Both the position numbers and the translations under genes were made by a program. Of a stretch of DNA of 64,000 bases, positions 25,940 through 34,702 are shown piece by piece (position 1 is the first letter of the stretch; every line of letters begins with the position of its first letter). The notes below the pieces were generated by a model. The model was not told the origin of the DNA, made no database searches, and saw only the letters and a list, made by a program, of their open reading frames with translations. This DNA comes from an uncultured Actinomyces sp. GTDB lineage: Bacteria > Actinomycetota > Actinomycetes > Actinomycetales > Actinomycetaceae. Location of the stretch: NCBI GenBank assembly GCA_900541895.1, contig UWSI01000001.1, positions 112,810 through 176,809 on the forward strand, written 5' to 3'.

Positions 25940-26395
25940 ATGCGTATCGAGATCCTCAGCGAATGTGACTCATCGACGATCGAAAAGGTTCACGAGGCCT
26001 TTGACCGTCTTCTTCCGCAGCTTTCCTCTTCCGCACAGCCTTTGTCGCTCGAACAAATCCAGCAGCTTCTGGCTCAGGACTGCTTGCACTTGGTGTGCGC
26101 GCTCGATGAGGATGAGCGGATTTTGGGGATGCTCTCACTGGTTGTTTTTGATATTCCGACTGGCCGCCGAGCATGGATCGAAGATGTCGTTACCGATCAG
26201 GCCGCACGCGGTCAAGGCGTGGGACAGAGCCTTCTCGATACCGCGGTTGAGCGCGCTCGGGAGCTGGGAGCTAAAACAGTCGATCTCACATCTCGGCCGA
26301 CGCGAGAGGCGGCGAACCGCCTCTACCGTCGGGGGGGGGGTTTGTTTCCTTCAGCGCGAAACCAACGTCTACAGGAAGTCTTTCTGACCCCGTAG
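25940..26395 (+). CDS. GNAT acetyltransferase frameshifted at a G10 tract
   Basis: 151 aa as read. GNAT core: IEDVVTDQAARGQGVGQSLLDTAVERAREL carries the acetyl-CoA loop (R-G-Q-G-V-G), followed by TSRPTREAANRLYRR. At that point a run of ten G (26331-26340) intervenes and the frame continues as LFPSARNQRLQEVFLTP. In the next frame the bases encode CFLQRETNVYRKSF and a stop at 26387, which is the normal ending of this GNAT subfamily. Nine G would restore it. The sequenced allele therefore has an altered C-terminus, by slippage (phase variation) or sequencing error. AAGGAG lies before the ATG. The substrate is unknown. Confidence 0.85.
   Translation: MRIEILSECDSSTIEKVHEAFDRLLPQLSSSAQPLSLEQIQQLLAQDCLHLVCALDEDERILGMLSLVVFDIPTGRRAWIEDVVTDQAARGQGVGQSLLDTAVERARELGAKTVDLTSRPTREAANRLYRRGGGLFPSARNQRLQEVFLTP
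26331..26340 (+). repeat. Poly-G tract (G10) in the GNAT gene
   Basis: Ten consecutive G, the only long homopolymer seen in the window. It sits exactly where the family-typical C-terminus changes frame. Confidence 0.95.
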
Positions 26396-26409
26396 GACCC
26401 GTATGTGGG

Positions 26410-26441
26410 AGGTGGGACAGCAATCGCTGTCCCACCTTTTC
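26410..26441 (+). terminator. Rho-independent terminator of the GNAT gene
   Basis: 12-bp stem AGGTGGGACAGC/GCTGTCCCACCT (26410-26421, 26426-26437), loop AATC, then a TTTT-rich tail. It lies between convergent genes. Confidence 0.88.
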
Positions 26442-26444
26442 TGT

Positions 26445-26903
26445 TTAAAGAAGCGTATCTGAGATGACGTTGAGGATTCTGAGCAGGGTATCGCGATCAT
26501 CGCCTTCTACCGCGCCAAGAAGTCCGTTGCGCACCGCGCTTGCGAAGACGCCATTTGCGGCCTCATAGGCCTGACGCCCTTCAGGGGTAATGCACACAAG
26601 CACAGAACGTCGATCCGTTGACGATCCTTCTTTGGTAATGAATCCCTTCGCCGCAAGGCGAGAGATTGCACGACTAGTTCCCGAACGCGTCAAGGAGACC
26701 AGCGCACCCAGCTCGCCAGAACGCATGGGCTGCTCACCGTTGGCAAGCTCATCAAGCATCTCAAACTCAATCAGAGCAAGAGGTGCACTTTTACTAATTT
26801 CCGAACCTAACGTGCTTTGAACAGCACGTGTAACAGAACTCCACGCGTGCCAAAGCTCAGATTCGCTCTCATCGAGGAGAGTCTCATTGCTTTGTGTAAT
26901 CAC
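26445..26903 (-). CDS. MarR-family transcriptional regulator
   Basis: 152 aa from GTG. Winged helix: MRSGELGALVSLTRSGTSRAISRLAAKGFITKEGSSTDRRSVLVCITPEG, with the DRR motif in the wing; flanking helices form the dimer interface. MarR proteins usually respond to small phenolics or oxidants. Its target is not evident: the nearest divergent gene (aminopeptidase) is 260 bp away, and that gap holds AT-rich half-palindromes (TTTAGC, TGATAA) near the marR start. Confidence 0.86.
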   Translation of the reverse strand: MITQSNETLLDESESELWHAWSSVTRAVQSTLGSEISKSAPLALIEFEMLDELANGEQPMRSGELGALVSLTRSGTSRAISRLAAKGFITKEGSSTDRRSVLVCITPEGRQAYEAANGVFASAVRNGLLGAVEGDDRDTLLRILNVISDTLL

Positions 26904-27055
26904 CCTTTTAATTTATCAGTTTAGCAACAATAAAACTACCCTCTGACCTGCGTAAATGCCCAAATAAACCGGACAGATTTTCACCGAATTAATACGAACT
27001 GATACGATCTGACAACAAAATCATCCACCACGCTGTTCAAAGTTGAATGACTGTC

Positions 27056-27074
27056 AGCTCACGCTTCGTGAGCT
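27056..27074. other. Perfect 8-bp hairpin in the marR-apeB gap
   Basis: AGCTCACG-CTT-CGTGAGCT with no T-run. Function unclear: operator or transcript structure. The rest of this 260-bp gap is AT-rich and shows only the apeB -10 box. Confidence 0.4.
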
Positions 27075-27152
27075 AGTGGGTCAAATGATCAAGATGATCG
27101 CTTTTTACGTCCTGCACAAATGAGCACATCTTCGTGAATGAAACGTGCAGCG

Positions 27153-27158
27153 TAGGAT
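27153..27158 (+). promoter_or_regulatory. -10 box of leaderless apeB promoter
   Basis: TAGGAT, 6 nt before the ATG at 27165; no Shine-Dalgarno. Confidence 0.45.
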
Positions 27159-27164
27159 GGATGC

Positions 27165-28475
27165 ATGACACCACGACTTGAATCGGATCATCCCGAACTC
27201 GACGCAAACACTTTGGACTATGTCCACTTCCTTGCAGACTCTCCCAGCCCCTACCACGCTGCACATCTCGTTGCGCAGCGCTTGGAAAACCTCGGTTTCA
27301 GTCGCCAAGACGAAACAGCAGCATGGGATGCGACTCCCGGCGGACACATGTTGGTTCGTGGAGGCGCCGTCATGGCATGGGTAGTTCCCGAAAATATCAG
27401 CGACACCGCTGGTTTCAGGATCGTTGGGGCACACACGGATTCTCCTGCTTTCACCCTCAAGCCCTCACCTCAGACAACAACGGCTGATGGCTGGGGACAA
27501 ATCGAGGTCGAGGTCTACGGCGGAATGATCATGAATTCCTGGCTGGACCGCGAACTGAGCATTGCAGGCCGACTGATTTTGGCCTCGGGAGAAGAAATCC
27601 TGGTTCGTACCGCTCCACTGGCCCGCATCCCTCAGCTAGCAATCCACCTCAACCGCGGGGTTAATGATTCTCTGCACCTCGATCCCCAAAAACACCTGCA
27701 CCCGGTATGGACGGTCGACACTCCCGATGCATCGCTCATGGATACCATCGCACAGGCCGCAGGCTTGGATAACGCAGATGACGTGGTCTCTTTCGATCTG
27801 ATCTGCATCCCTTCGCAGGGACCTGTCACCTTCGGCGAGGATTCGCAATTCGTTGCTTCGGGACGCCAGGACAATCTCTCATCGGTTCACCCCGGACTCT
27901 GCGCACTTGAAGACCTCGCTCGCCAGGGACTCCCCTCAGACGGTGACATCCTCGTTTTCTCATGCTTCGACCACGAAGAGGTCGGTTCAGAGTCTCGCAC
28001 GGGTGCAGCTGGCCCAATTCTGGAAGACGTTCTGCGTCGCACCGCTTTCGCCTTGGGACGCGACGAAGATGGTTACGCACGAATGATCGCCTCCTCAACC
28101 TGCGTGAGTGCCGATGCTGCGCACTCGATTCACCCGAACTACCCCGAAGTTCATGACCCTTCACACCACCCGGTCATGGGCCGAGGCCCCATCCTCAAGA
28201 TCAATGCCAAGCAACGCTACGCAACCAATGGGGTTGGAATGGCTCTATGGAAGCGTGCCTGTGATGCGGCAGGGGTTCCAACACAGAACTTCGTGTCGAA
28301 TAATGCATCGCCATGTGGAACAACAATTGGACCGATCACCGCAACCCGACTGGGTATTGAAACAGTGGATGTGGGCGTTGGCCTGCTCTCTATGCACTCG
28401 GCTCGCGAAATGAGCCATGTTGCAGACCTTCTGGGACTGCGTAAGGTTCTGGCGGCCTACTGGCTAGGTGCCTGA
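27165..28475 (+). CDS. apeB: M18 family aspartyl aminopeptidase
   Basis: 436 aa. Zinc ligands and catalytic motifs of M18: GAHTDSPAF (His/Asp), NSWLDRELSIAG, SCFDHEEVGS (catalytic Glu pair) and HSIHPNY; the C-terminal VGVGLLSMHSAREM carries the last His ligand. The enzyme removes N-terminal Asp/Glu (or neutral) residues from peptides in the cytoplasm as a large dodecamer in known relatives. A stand-alone gene with its own leaderless promoter and a strong terminator. Confidence 0.93.
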   Translation: MTPRLESDHPELDANTLDYVHFLADSPSPYHAAHLVAQRLENLGFSRQDETAAWDATPGGHMLVRGGAVMAWVVPENISDTAGFRIVGAHTDSPAFTLKPSPQTTTADGWGQIEVEVYGGMIMNSWLDRELSIAGRLILASGEEILVRTAPLARIPQLAIHLNRGVNDSLHLDPQKHLHPVWTVDTPDASLMDTIAQAAGLDNADDVVSFDLICIPSQGPVTFGEDSQFVASGRQDNLSSVHPGLCALEDLARQGLPSDGDILVFSCFDHEEVGSESRTGAAGPILEDVLRRTAFALGRDEDGYARMIASSTCVSADAAHSIHPNYPEVHDPSHHPVMGRGPILKINAKQRYATNGVGMALWKRACDAAGVPTQNFVSNNASPCGTTIGPITATRLGIETVDVGVGLLSMHSAREMSHVADLLGLRKVLAAYWLGA

Positions 28476-28518
28476 GCGGATACGCTCTGAACAGACAAGG
28501 CCGCACGTATTTACGGCC

Positions 28519-28559
28519 GTCGGGGGCCGGGGAGTTCACAAACTCCCCGGCCCCCCGAC
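28519..28559. terminator. Strong bidirectional terminator
   Basis: 18-19-bp GC-rich stem (28519-28536 with 28541-28559, loop CACA, one bulged C) between convergent apeB and the Nudix gene. Confidence 0.85.
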
Positions 28560-28593
28560 TTCCACCTAAGGCTTGTTACAGGACATGTGGCGA

Positions 28594-29109
28594 TTAGCGC
28601 TGAAAATCAGCCGCCTGCTCACCGCTGAATGCCCGTGCAATAGTCCGAGTGAATCGATCATTCATCTGCGGGATCTGATCCCCCGGAACGAACATCGCTT
28701 GAGTGTTCTCACCATCTGCCGGGAAAGGATCCCCACTGAGCCATTCACACGCAAAAGCAACGTCAAGGTAAGTCGTCTGATCACCATTTTCGTAGGTAAC
28801 CGGGCCAACAACCTCAACACTGAGCAAGCGCATGGCTCGCGCCTGACATGCAGTCTCTTCGAGGATCTCTCGACATGCGGCCTGAGCCGGCTCTTCACCC
28901 GGATCGATAATTCCCGTTACCGGTGTCCACGCATGATTATCGGAGCGCTGAACAACCAGCACCTCAACAGAAGCCGGGTCGATGGGAGAGCGCCAATTAA
29001 GCGCAGCCCCACCACGGCCTCGTAAGACGACAGCGGTGCAGCCCGAAAGCCACAGCATAGAGTGCCCCACGTGTCGACGTAATTCCAGAACAAAATCCGG
29101 TGTTGCCAT
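28594..29109 (-). CDS. Nudix hydrolase
   Basis: 171 aa. Nudix box GIIDPGEEPAQAACREILEETA (about 66-87); the last glycine of the consensus is Ala here. The DxG...TTYLDVAFACEWLSGDP segment resembles RNA/ADP-ribose type Nudix enzymes of Actinobacteria. It hydrolyses a nucleoside diphosphate linked to some group; the substrate is not determinable. It starts 15 nt after the transporter stop, same strand, with AGGAG before the ATG, so it is the second gene of an operon. Confidence 0.87.
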   Translation of the reverse strand: MATPDFVLELRRHVGHSMLWLSGCTAVVLRGRGGAALNWRSPIDPASVEVLVVQRSDNHAWTPVTGIIDPGEEPAQAACREILEETACQARAMRLLSVEVVGPVTYENGDQTTYLDVAFACEWLSGDPFPADGENTQAMFVPGDQIPQMNDRFTRTIARAFSGEQAADFQR

Positions 29110-29124
29110 ACGTTACTCCTGTGC

Positions 29125-30693
29125 TCACAGTGTCCAAATAAATGGCACCAAGAAAATCTTGACGATGATCGCAAAGGCGAACAATGTCGCGTACGCGGCC
29201 TCGATACGTTCATCAGCAACACGCGCATCTGCCGCTTGCAAGACCGCTGGCTGTCCCAAGAAGCCGGCAACAGCACCCGCGGTTCGCGGTGCAGACAATC
29301 CCAGATATCGGCCGGCGATTGCCTGAGCACCGCAGCACACCACAACGATAATCGTCGCTAGTATCGCAGCCTTCCAGCCCTCTGGACGCAGCAGAAGATC
29401 AACAAGTGCCGGTCCCGCGTTTAAGCCCAAAGCCGCTAGGAAGAGCATCAGCCCTACGGAGCGAATGGTGATATTCGCTGAGGCGGGAAGCGTCCATACC
29501 AGAGGCCCGGTTCGACGAAGCGCCCCCAGCAGCATTCCGACAATCAAGGGTCCAGCCGCAGATCCCAGTTGGAAGGTTGCCCCACCAAACATCGGGAAGG
29601 GGATCGCGCCCAAGGCCATGCCCAAAACCATACCGATACCAAAAGCCATTCCATCAACTTCGCTGACCCGACGCTCCGAGTCGCCCAAGAAGCTCTGAAC
29701 GTTATCAAGCTCTTCCTGCGGAACAACGACTGCCGCATGATCACCCAGATTGAGCTTGAGATCATCACGTGCCAGCAGGTCAAGATCACCACGACGCACT
29801 CGGGTAATGGTCGCACCGAAACGAGTTGCCAGATTGAGCTCAACGATCGCTCGTCCCGCAACATCGGGACTCGACACAACGATTCGCTCAAAGGCAACAT
29901 CGGAGCGGTCATCAGCCAAGTGGTCGGAAACCTGCGTTCCCAACTGCTCGACGACCTCGGCAATGGCGGAAGTCCCACCGACAAGAACAACAAGGTCGCC
30001 AGCGCGAAGTTCTTCACCGGGAATCAAGACGCGGGTGCGGCCTTCACGCTGAAGGTAGGACATACGTACGCGTCCCTCGCGCCAAGCGAGAATCTTTCGC
30101 GTGAAGACCGGGCGGTCCACCCGAACAGTAACGGCGTCGAGGCCAGCGCCCGCAAGCGATGGCGTGTCCTTCTCCCCCAGCCACTTTCGCGTCACCGTCA
30201 TGGTGACGACAATGATTCCGACAATCACACCGATGGGGTAGCCAAAGGCATAGCCAACTGCTGCCTGAGGGTCACCGCTGACTCGCGTCGCTGCATCCAA
30301 CGCAGGTGCGGCGGTCAGCGCACCAGTGTAAAGCCCGGTGACGAGGCCTTTGCCCAGTCCCAAGAAGTGGCCTCCGATCGTGGCCACGACTGCGCCGACA
30401 ACACAGATGATCGTGGCCGACCCTAAAAGTGATGTCTGTTTACGAAGATCGGAGAAGAAGGTAGAACCAGCGGCAATACCAACGGTGTAAACGAAGAATG
30501 CCAGGCCGATCTGTTGGATGATCGCAGTTCCCTGACCGGCTTGCGGCGAATAAGCCGAGACAAGCAAGCCCACAAACAGTGCACCGGCTGCACCGAAACG
30601 CAGCGGCCCAAAGCGGATCGCGCCGAGAACAGCGCCCAGTCCGACAACCAGGAAAATCGTCAAAAGATGGTTCTGTGCGAGGAATTGGGCCAT
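29125..30693 (-). CDS. AspT/YidE-type transporter with two RCK_C domains
   Basis: 522 aa from MAQFLAQNHLL; 26 extra codons up to 30771 are unlike the family and lie upstream of the leaderless -10 TACCCT (30706-30701). Two homologous five-helix membrane halves (about 1-170 and 345-520) flank a cytoplasmic insert with two TrkA_C/RCK_C domains (TVRVDRPVFTRKILAWREG..., ERIVVSSPDVAGRAIVELNLATRFGATITRVRRG). This is the aspartate:alanine exchanger architecture; many homologues have other or unknown substrates. It is cotranscribed with the Nudix hydrolase. Confidence 0.87.
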   Translation of the reverse strand: MAQFLAQNHLLTIFLVVGLGAVLGAIRFGPLRFGAAGALFVGLLVSAYSPQAGQGTAIIQQIGLAFFVYTVGIAAGSTFFSDLRKQTSLLGSATIICVVGAVVATIGGHFLGLGKGLVTGLYTGALTAAPALDAATRVSGDPQAAVGYAFGYPIGVIVGIIVVTMTVTRKWLGEKDTPSLAGAGLDAVTVRVDRPVFTRKILAWREGRVRMSYLQREGRTRVLIPGEELRAGDLVVLVGGTSAIAEVVEQLGTQVSDHLADDRSDVAFERIVVSSPDVAGRAIVELNLATRFGATITRVRRGDLDLLARDDLKLNLGDHAAVVVPQEELDNVQSFLGDSERRVSEVDGMAFGIGMVLGMALGAIPFPMFGGATFQLGSAAGPLIVGMLLGALRRTGPLVWTLPASANITIRSVGLMLFLAALGLNAGPALVDLLLRPEGWKAAILATIIVVVCCGAQAIAGRYLGLSAPRTAGAVAGFLGQPAVLQAADARVADERIEAAYATLFAFAIIVKIFLVPFIWTL

Positions 30694-30852
30694 AGCTCTA
30701 AGGGTAGTGGTCAAATGCGTAAAAGAGAGGCGCACAATGGGCGTGGACTGTGAATACACCCACGTATCCAATCACACTGCATCCAGAGTCCTTACAGACA
30801 GCGTCCAGCATGTTACCGTTCAATAAAAGGACGTATACGGAAGGATCCCTCC

Positions 30853-31488
30853 ATGACAAATCCCCAAGCGGGTTGGTACAGCGATCCCTCAAATCCCTCA
30901 CAATTGCGGTGGTGGGATGGGACGCAGTGGACGAATAACACCCAGGTAGCTCAGGGCGCCACACAGGCATCAGCGCCCCAGCGTCCGATAACGACAACTT
31001 CGTCCTCGTACAGCGCTGTTCCCCAAAGTCCTCTTGCAGCAAATAGTGGCTCTGCTCAGGCGCACTACCAGGCACAACAGGGTGGCTATCCCCCCGTTCA
31101 GGGAGGAACTCCAGGCACATATCCAAGCCAGCAATCCACACAGAATGCACCTGCTGCCACGCCAGGATTCCCTCCGCGTCCCGCAAGTTACACGGGCGCT
31201 CCGACGACGGGATCAGCCTTCCCCGCTTCTCCAATGGCTCCCGCAATGCCGAAGAAGCCTAAAGCTCCGAAGAAACCCCGCAATAAGCAGAAGACCTGGG
31301 CCGTCGTCTTTACTGTCCTGAGCGTTCTTTTCATAGTGCTTGGCTTCCTTTTCCTTGGCGCAGCGTCACGTAATAATGCGCGTGCCAACACGGTCAATGT
31401 AGAACTTCAGCCAGCACGTCAGTCCATCAGCGAATTGCAAAAGCAAGTCGATACGTTGAATAAGCAGCTCGGGGAGGCAGGCAAGTGA
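30853..31488 (+). CDS. DUF2510 membrane protein
   Basis: 211 aa. DUF2510 at the N-terminus (AGWYSDPSNPSQLRWWDGTQWTNNT, 6-30), then a Gln/Pro/Ser-rich linker of about 110 residues, a Lys-rich stop (KKPKAPKKPRNKQK), one TM helix (about 155-178) and a C-terminal coiled coil (QSISELQKQVDTLNKQL). DUF2510 is a short aromatic domain common in actinobacterial membrane proteins, role unknown. AAGGA precedes the ATG. Its last 4 nt overlap the next gene, whose product also has one TM and a coiled coil, so the two probably form a complex. Confidence 0.83.
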   Translation: MTNPQAGWYSDPSNPSQLRWWDGTQWTNNTQVAQGATQASAPQRPITTTSSSYSAVPQSPLAANSGSAQAHYQAQQGGYPPVQGGTPGTYPSQQSTQNAPAATPGFPPRPASYTGAPTTGSAFPASPMAPAMPKKPKAPKKPRNKQKTWAVVFTVLSVLFIVLGFLFLGAASRNNARANTVNVELQPARQSISELQKQVDTLNKQLGEAGK

Positions 31489-32279
31489 GCACGAACGGAC
31501 CCCAAATTCCGAATCAGGGACAGGTAGCAGACGCCACCCAAGCCCAAGCCGCGACAGAGGAAAGCCACGCTGAAACAGGACAGCAGAAGGCAGCTGCACC
31601 CAAGACCGGTTCGTCGAAGCGTTTATTCCTGATTACCGCAATCATCTGTGCCGCGTCATTGATCTTTGCATTAGTGACTTTCACGCAGAATATGGTCGCT
31701 TTGAACAGGTACCACTCGTTGGAGAATGAATCTGCGCAGTTGGAACAGCAGGCGCAGACCCTCCAGGAACAGGTCGACGAGGCACAGACGAAGCTCGCGC
31801 AGAAGCAGGTTAAGCCCTGGTGCGATTCCGTGAACGCTGACTCAACAGGCACTCGAGAGAAGATCGACCAGCTCCTCAAGCAGCTGAAGATGATCGACCC
31901 CGATGAAAAGAGCGTTCGAAACGTCTGCGGCGAAAAGTACAAAGCACTGACCGCTTCTCTGGATTACTCACGCGTGAGCGCACGCACCGAAAACGGGACG
32001 ATCAAGTGCGAAACGGATGGCAACCACGTTCGTCTCAGCGGAAAGATCGATCAATTCAAGGGCCCAGAATTTGCTCAAAAGACAAAGACGAAGGCCGATC
32101 TCACTTTAACGATCACCTACACCCTTGAGGGTACAACCGATACTGCAACGAGCATTGTCAAGGTCCCTGATGTCACTCCGGGCGGTTCGAAAGACTGGAA
32201 CAGCGAGGCAGACCTTCCCGGTCGAGCACTCACCTGCCGAGTCACAAACCTGCAGTGGTGGCCAAGCGATCTGAAGTAG
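31485..32279 (+). CDS. Single-TM coiled-coil protein, extracytoplasmic beta domain
   Basis: 264 aa, GTG start overlapping the DUF2510 gene (GTGA). A polar N-terminal 45 residues, a TM helix (about 48-70, LFLITAIICAASLIFALVTF), a coiled coil (75-110, LEQQAQTLQEQVDEAQTKL), then an extracytoplasmic domain with four Cys (WCDSVN, NVCGEK, IKCETD, LTCRV), likely two disulfides, and a beta-rich end. No family recognised. By pairing with the DUF2510 protein it may form an envelope complex. Confidence 0.75.
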   Translation: MSTNGPQIPNQGQVADATQAQAATEESHAETGQQKAAAPKTGSSKRLFLITAIICAASLIFALVTFTQNMVALNRYHSLENESAQLEQQAQTLQEQVDEAQTKLAQKQVKPWCDSVNADSTGTREKIDQLLKQLKMIDPDEKSVRNVCGEKYKALTASLDYSRVSARTENGTIKCETDGNHVRLSGKIDQFKGPEFAQKTKTKADLTLTITYTLEGTTDTATSIVKVPDVTPGGSKDWNSEADLPGRALTCRVTNLQWWPSDLK

Positions 32280-32305
32280 AACGCTTGATGCTTCGGCAGT
32301 TATAG

Positions 32306-32341
32306 CTTGAGGGGGTACGAACCGTAGCGTACCCCCTCAAG
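32306..32341 (+). terminator. Terminator hairpin
   Basis: 14-bp perfect stem CTTGAGGGGGTACG and its complement (32306-32319, 32328-32341), loop 8 nt. It lies between convergent genes; the T-run is weak. Confidence 0.8.
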
Positions 32342-32373
32342 TTGTATTACCTCAGCTTTTTTGAGCTGCTTCC

Positions 32374-33108
32374 TCAGCTATTTGCAAGCGCTTGGCGAAC
32401 CAAGGGAATCAGCTTTTCACGCGAAGGGTCCACGGCCTCGGCAAGGAACTGCTCACGGTCAGTACCCTCAAGTCCCTGAGCGACTGGCTGCACACTGTCC
32501 TTGGGGATTGAGAATCCAAAGACGATCACGTCGATGATCTTTCGGATCGGCATTTGATTGGCTTCGGCAGAGTCATTGACGCTACCTAGAGCCTCGAGGT
32601 AGAAGATCGAGAGGATCTCTCCCATGATGTTGGTTGGCAATAGTGCGCGGCGTCCCATACGATCCAAAGCGGATTCGAGCATCTGGGTCACGAAATCAGC
32701 AAGCTCATTGCGCTGATTTCCAGGAATTCCATCAGCATCAGGGTGACGCATTTGATATAGACGGTATTCCATCAGGAGGATATACACCGTGCGCCCCTGT
32801 GCGGAAAGACTGTCGAGGGTATCAACAATGCGTTCTAGAGTGAGCGGCCCTTCGATTGAATCAAAGGCCTGCGTCATTTCTGTTAATAGCCGCGTTGAGT
32901 ATGCAATAAATGCATCTTCCAACAGCTCATCCATATTCGAATAATTCGAATAGAAGGCACCACGGGTGAATCCGGCGCGGGCCACGACCTCGTCAATCTT
33001 GGTCCCTGCGAAACCTCGCTCCACCAGAATTTCAATGGCGGCGTCAACTAGGCGTGAACGCGTATTCGCTCGCGCTCTGCTTTCGCCTTCTGCACGCTTC
33101 TTAACCAC
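32374..33108 (-). CDS. TetR-family regulator (divergent from aldo/keto reductase)
   Basis: 244 aa from GTG at 33108, chosen because GCGGAGG lies five nt upstream; the ATG at 33171 would put this ribosome site inside the gene. TetR HTH at about 15-60: RSRLVDAAIEILVERGFAGTKIDEVVARAGFTRGAFYSNYSNMDEL. The C-terminal ligand domain is not classifiable. It probably controls itself and the divergent aldo/keto reductase across the 200-bp AT-rich intergenic region. Confidence 0.87.
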   Translation of the reverse strand: MVKKRAEGESRARANTRSRLVDAAIEILVERGFAGTKIDEVVARAGFTRGAFYSNYSNMDELLEDAFIAYSTRLLTEMTQAFDSIEGPLTLERIVDTLDSLSAQGRTVYILLMEYRLYQMRHPDADGIPGNQRNELADFVTQMLESALDRMGRRALLPTNIMGEILSIFYLEALGSVNDSAEANQMPIRKIIDVIVFGFSIPKDSVQPVAQGLEGTDREQFLAEAVDPSREKLIPLVRQALANS

Positions 33109-33306
33109 AGCCACCTCCGCGGTATATCTAACTACGTCCAAAAGTCTAACGAGCTTTTCCTGCTGACACACGCGGAAAATAAAGGATTTTCACGCTTTAA
33201 GGCCCAAATTTGAAGCTACGAAAGTCCCAGCGCCGCCACGGGGACATATCATGTGTTTCAGGGCATAGTTTTTTGGCATTTTATTCATTTTTGTATCGGA
33301 GTTTTT

Positions 33307-34152
33307 ATGGGTCACTCAATTGCGCTCCTCCCTCTAAATTCGGGCGCTTCTATTCCTCAATTTGGCTTTGGGACCTACAAACTGACCGGCCAAGATGCCT
33401 ATGACGGTGTTCGTAATGCACTCGAGTTGGGGTACCGCCATATCGATACGGCACAGATGTATGGGAACGAGGCCGAGGTGGGCCGCGCCCTAGCCGATGC
33501 TCCTATCGCACGCAAAGAGATCTTCGTCACTTCTAAGCTCAATAACCCCAATCACGAGCCTGATGTTGCCCGCGAGAGCCTACAGCGCTCACTGGAGGAC
33601 TTGCAGCTGGACTATCTGGATCTGTTCTTGATCCACTGGCCGCTTCCGATGTTTTACGGAGGTGACATCATGCCCACCTGGCGCGCAATGGAAAGCTTTG
33701 TCGATGAAGGCCTGGTGCACTCTATCGGGGTCTCTAATTTCGAGGCCCATCACCTTGCCCCAATCCTTGAGCAGGGACGCATTGCGCCTGCCGTTAACCA
33801 AATCGAGTCTCATCCCTACTTCGCAAACCGCGAGCTTCACCGTTTTAACGCCGAGCACGGAATTATTACCGAGGCCTGGGCTCCCTTGGCCCGAGGCACT
33901 GTCCTAGGAGAACCAAGCATTGCTGAGATTGCGCGCGAGGTCGGTGCACGTGAATCTCAGGTGGTTTTGCGATGGGCACTTCAGCGAGGAGACGTTGTCT
34001 TCCCCAAGGCTTCGTCGCATGAGCGCCGGGCAGAAAACCTTGATATTTCCGGCTTCGAGTTGAGTGCGGAGCAAATGGCTCGAATCGATGCATTGGACCG
34101 CGGAGAAGCGGGGCGCACCGGTAAGCACCCCGATGTTATGGACCGGATGTAA
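33307..34152 (+). CDS. Aldo/keto reductase
   Basis: 281 aa from ATG at 33307 (GGAG upstream; the longer frame from 33253 has an implausible aromatic leader). AKR (alpha/beta)8 barrel with tetrad Asp/Tyr in YRHIDTAQMYGNE, Lys in TSKLNN, His in LIHWP; cofactor loop FPKASSHERRAENLDI favours NADPH. It resembles the 2,5-diketo-D-gluconate reductase/morphine dehydrogenase group, broad-range carbonyl detoxification. The neighbouring divergent TetR suggests induction by a toxic carbonyl. Confidence 0.9.
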   Translation: MGHSIALLPLNSGASIPQFGFGTYKLTGQDAYDGVRNALELGYRHIDTAQMYGNEAEVGRALADAPIARKEIFVTSKLNNPNHEPDVARESLQRSLEDLQLDYLDLFLIHWPLPMFYGGDIMPTWRAMESFVDEGLVHSIGVSNFEAHHLAPILEQGRIAPAVNQIESHPYFANRELHRFNAEHGIITEAWAPLARGTVLGEPSIAEIAREVGARESQVVLRWALQRGDVVFPKASSHERRAENLDISGFELSAEQMARIDALDRGEAGRTGKHPDVMDRM

Positions 34153-34226
34153 AACTTTCGCTTCAGGCGCAACTTATATCGTTTTTCGATGTGAGACAGG
34201 GCCGTATTTTGTGGGTACCGCTGGGC

Positions 34227-34232
34227 TATCGT
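34227..34232 (+). promoter_or_regulatory. -10 box of leaderless promoter
   Basis: TATCGT, 6 nt before the ATG at 34239; no Shine-Dalgarno. Confidence 0.4.
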
Positions 34233-34238
34233 GAAGCT

Positions 34239-34652
34239 ATGACACATGCATCTTCGACGGATCTTGATCGCGTCCTCGCTTCTCTTGATCCCACACCCAG
34301 CGGAACTTACGTATTTTCCTTGGTTGACGAAATCCCCCAGAATGTCGACATTTTTGCACTGATCCGCGACGAAGATTCCTACACTGTGGTTGTCGAGGAA
34401 GACACCGCTCGTGAAGCAGGAATCAACCCCGATGAGCTGTACACGCGAATCGACCTGGGTTCATCGACCGAACTGGCTGCAATCGGAATCACAGCATCGA
34501 TCGCTCAGATCCTTGCTGCGCGTTCAATTACTGCGAATTTCATTGCCAGTCGCCGCCACGATCACCTCTTTGTCCAGCCTGATCGCGCTCAGGAGGCAAC
34601 GGCTCTTCTCGAAGATCTGGGAAGGCGAGCAAAGGGCTGGCTACCCGCCTGA
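34239..34652 (+). CDS. ACT-domain-like protein
   Basis: 137 aa (MTHASSTDLDRVLASLDPTP...). Resembles small actinobacterial ACT/CASTOR-type proteins: YVFSLVDEIPQNVDIFALIRDEDSYTVVVEEDTA, then STELAAIGITASIAQILAARSITANFIASRRHDHLFVQPDRAQEATALL, a two-ACT-like fold used for amino-acid sensing. The upstream in-frame ATG at 34191 is rejected because the -10 TATCGT sits 6 nt before 34239. It lies 50 nt before the DUF4921 gene, which has its own -10 box. Confidence 0.78.
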   Translation: MTHASSTDLDRVLASLDPTPSGTYVFSLVDEIPQNVDIFALIRDEDSYTVVVEEDTAREAGINPDELYTRIDLGSSTELAAIGITASIAQILAARSITANFIASRRHDHLFVQPDRAQEATALLEDLGRRAKGWLPA

Positions 34653-34690
34653 AATTTTCCTGTTCATCAGACGCGGAAGGGCATTCGGAA

Positions 34691-34696
34691 TAAAGT
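34691..34696 (+). promoter_or_regulatory. -10 box of leaderless promoter
   Basis: TAAAGT, 6 nt before the ATG at 34703; no Shine-Dalgarno. Confidence 0.4.
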
Positions 34697-34702
34697 AGAA
34701 GC

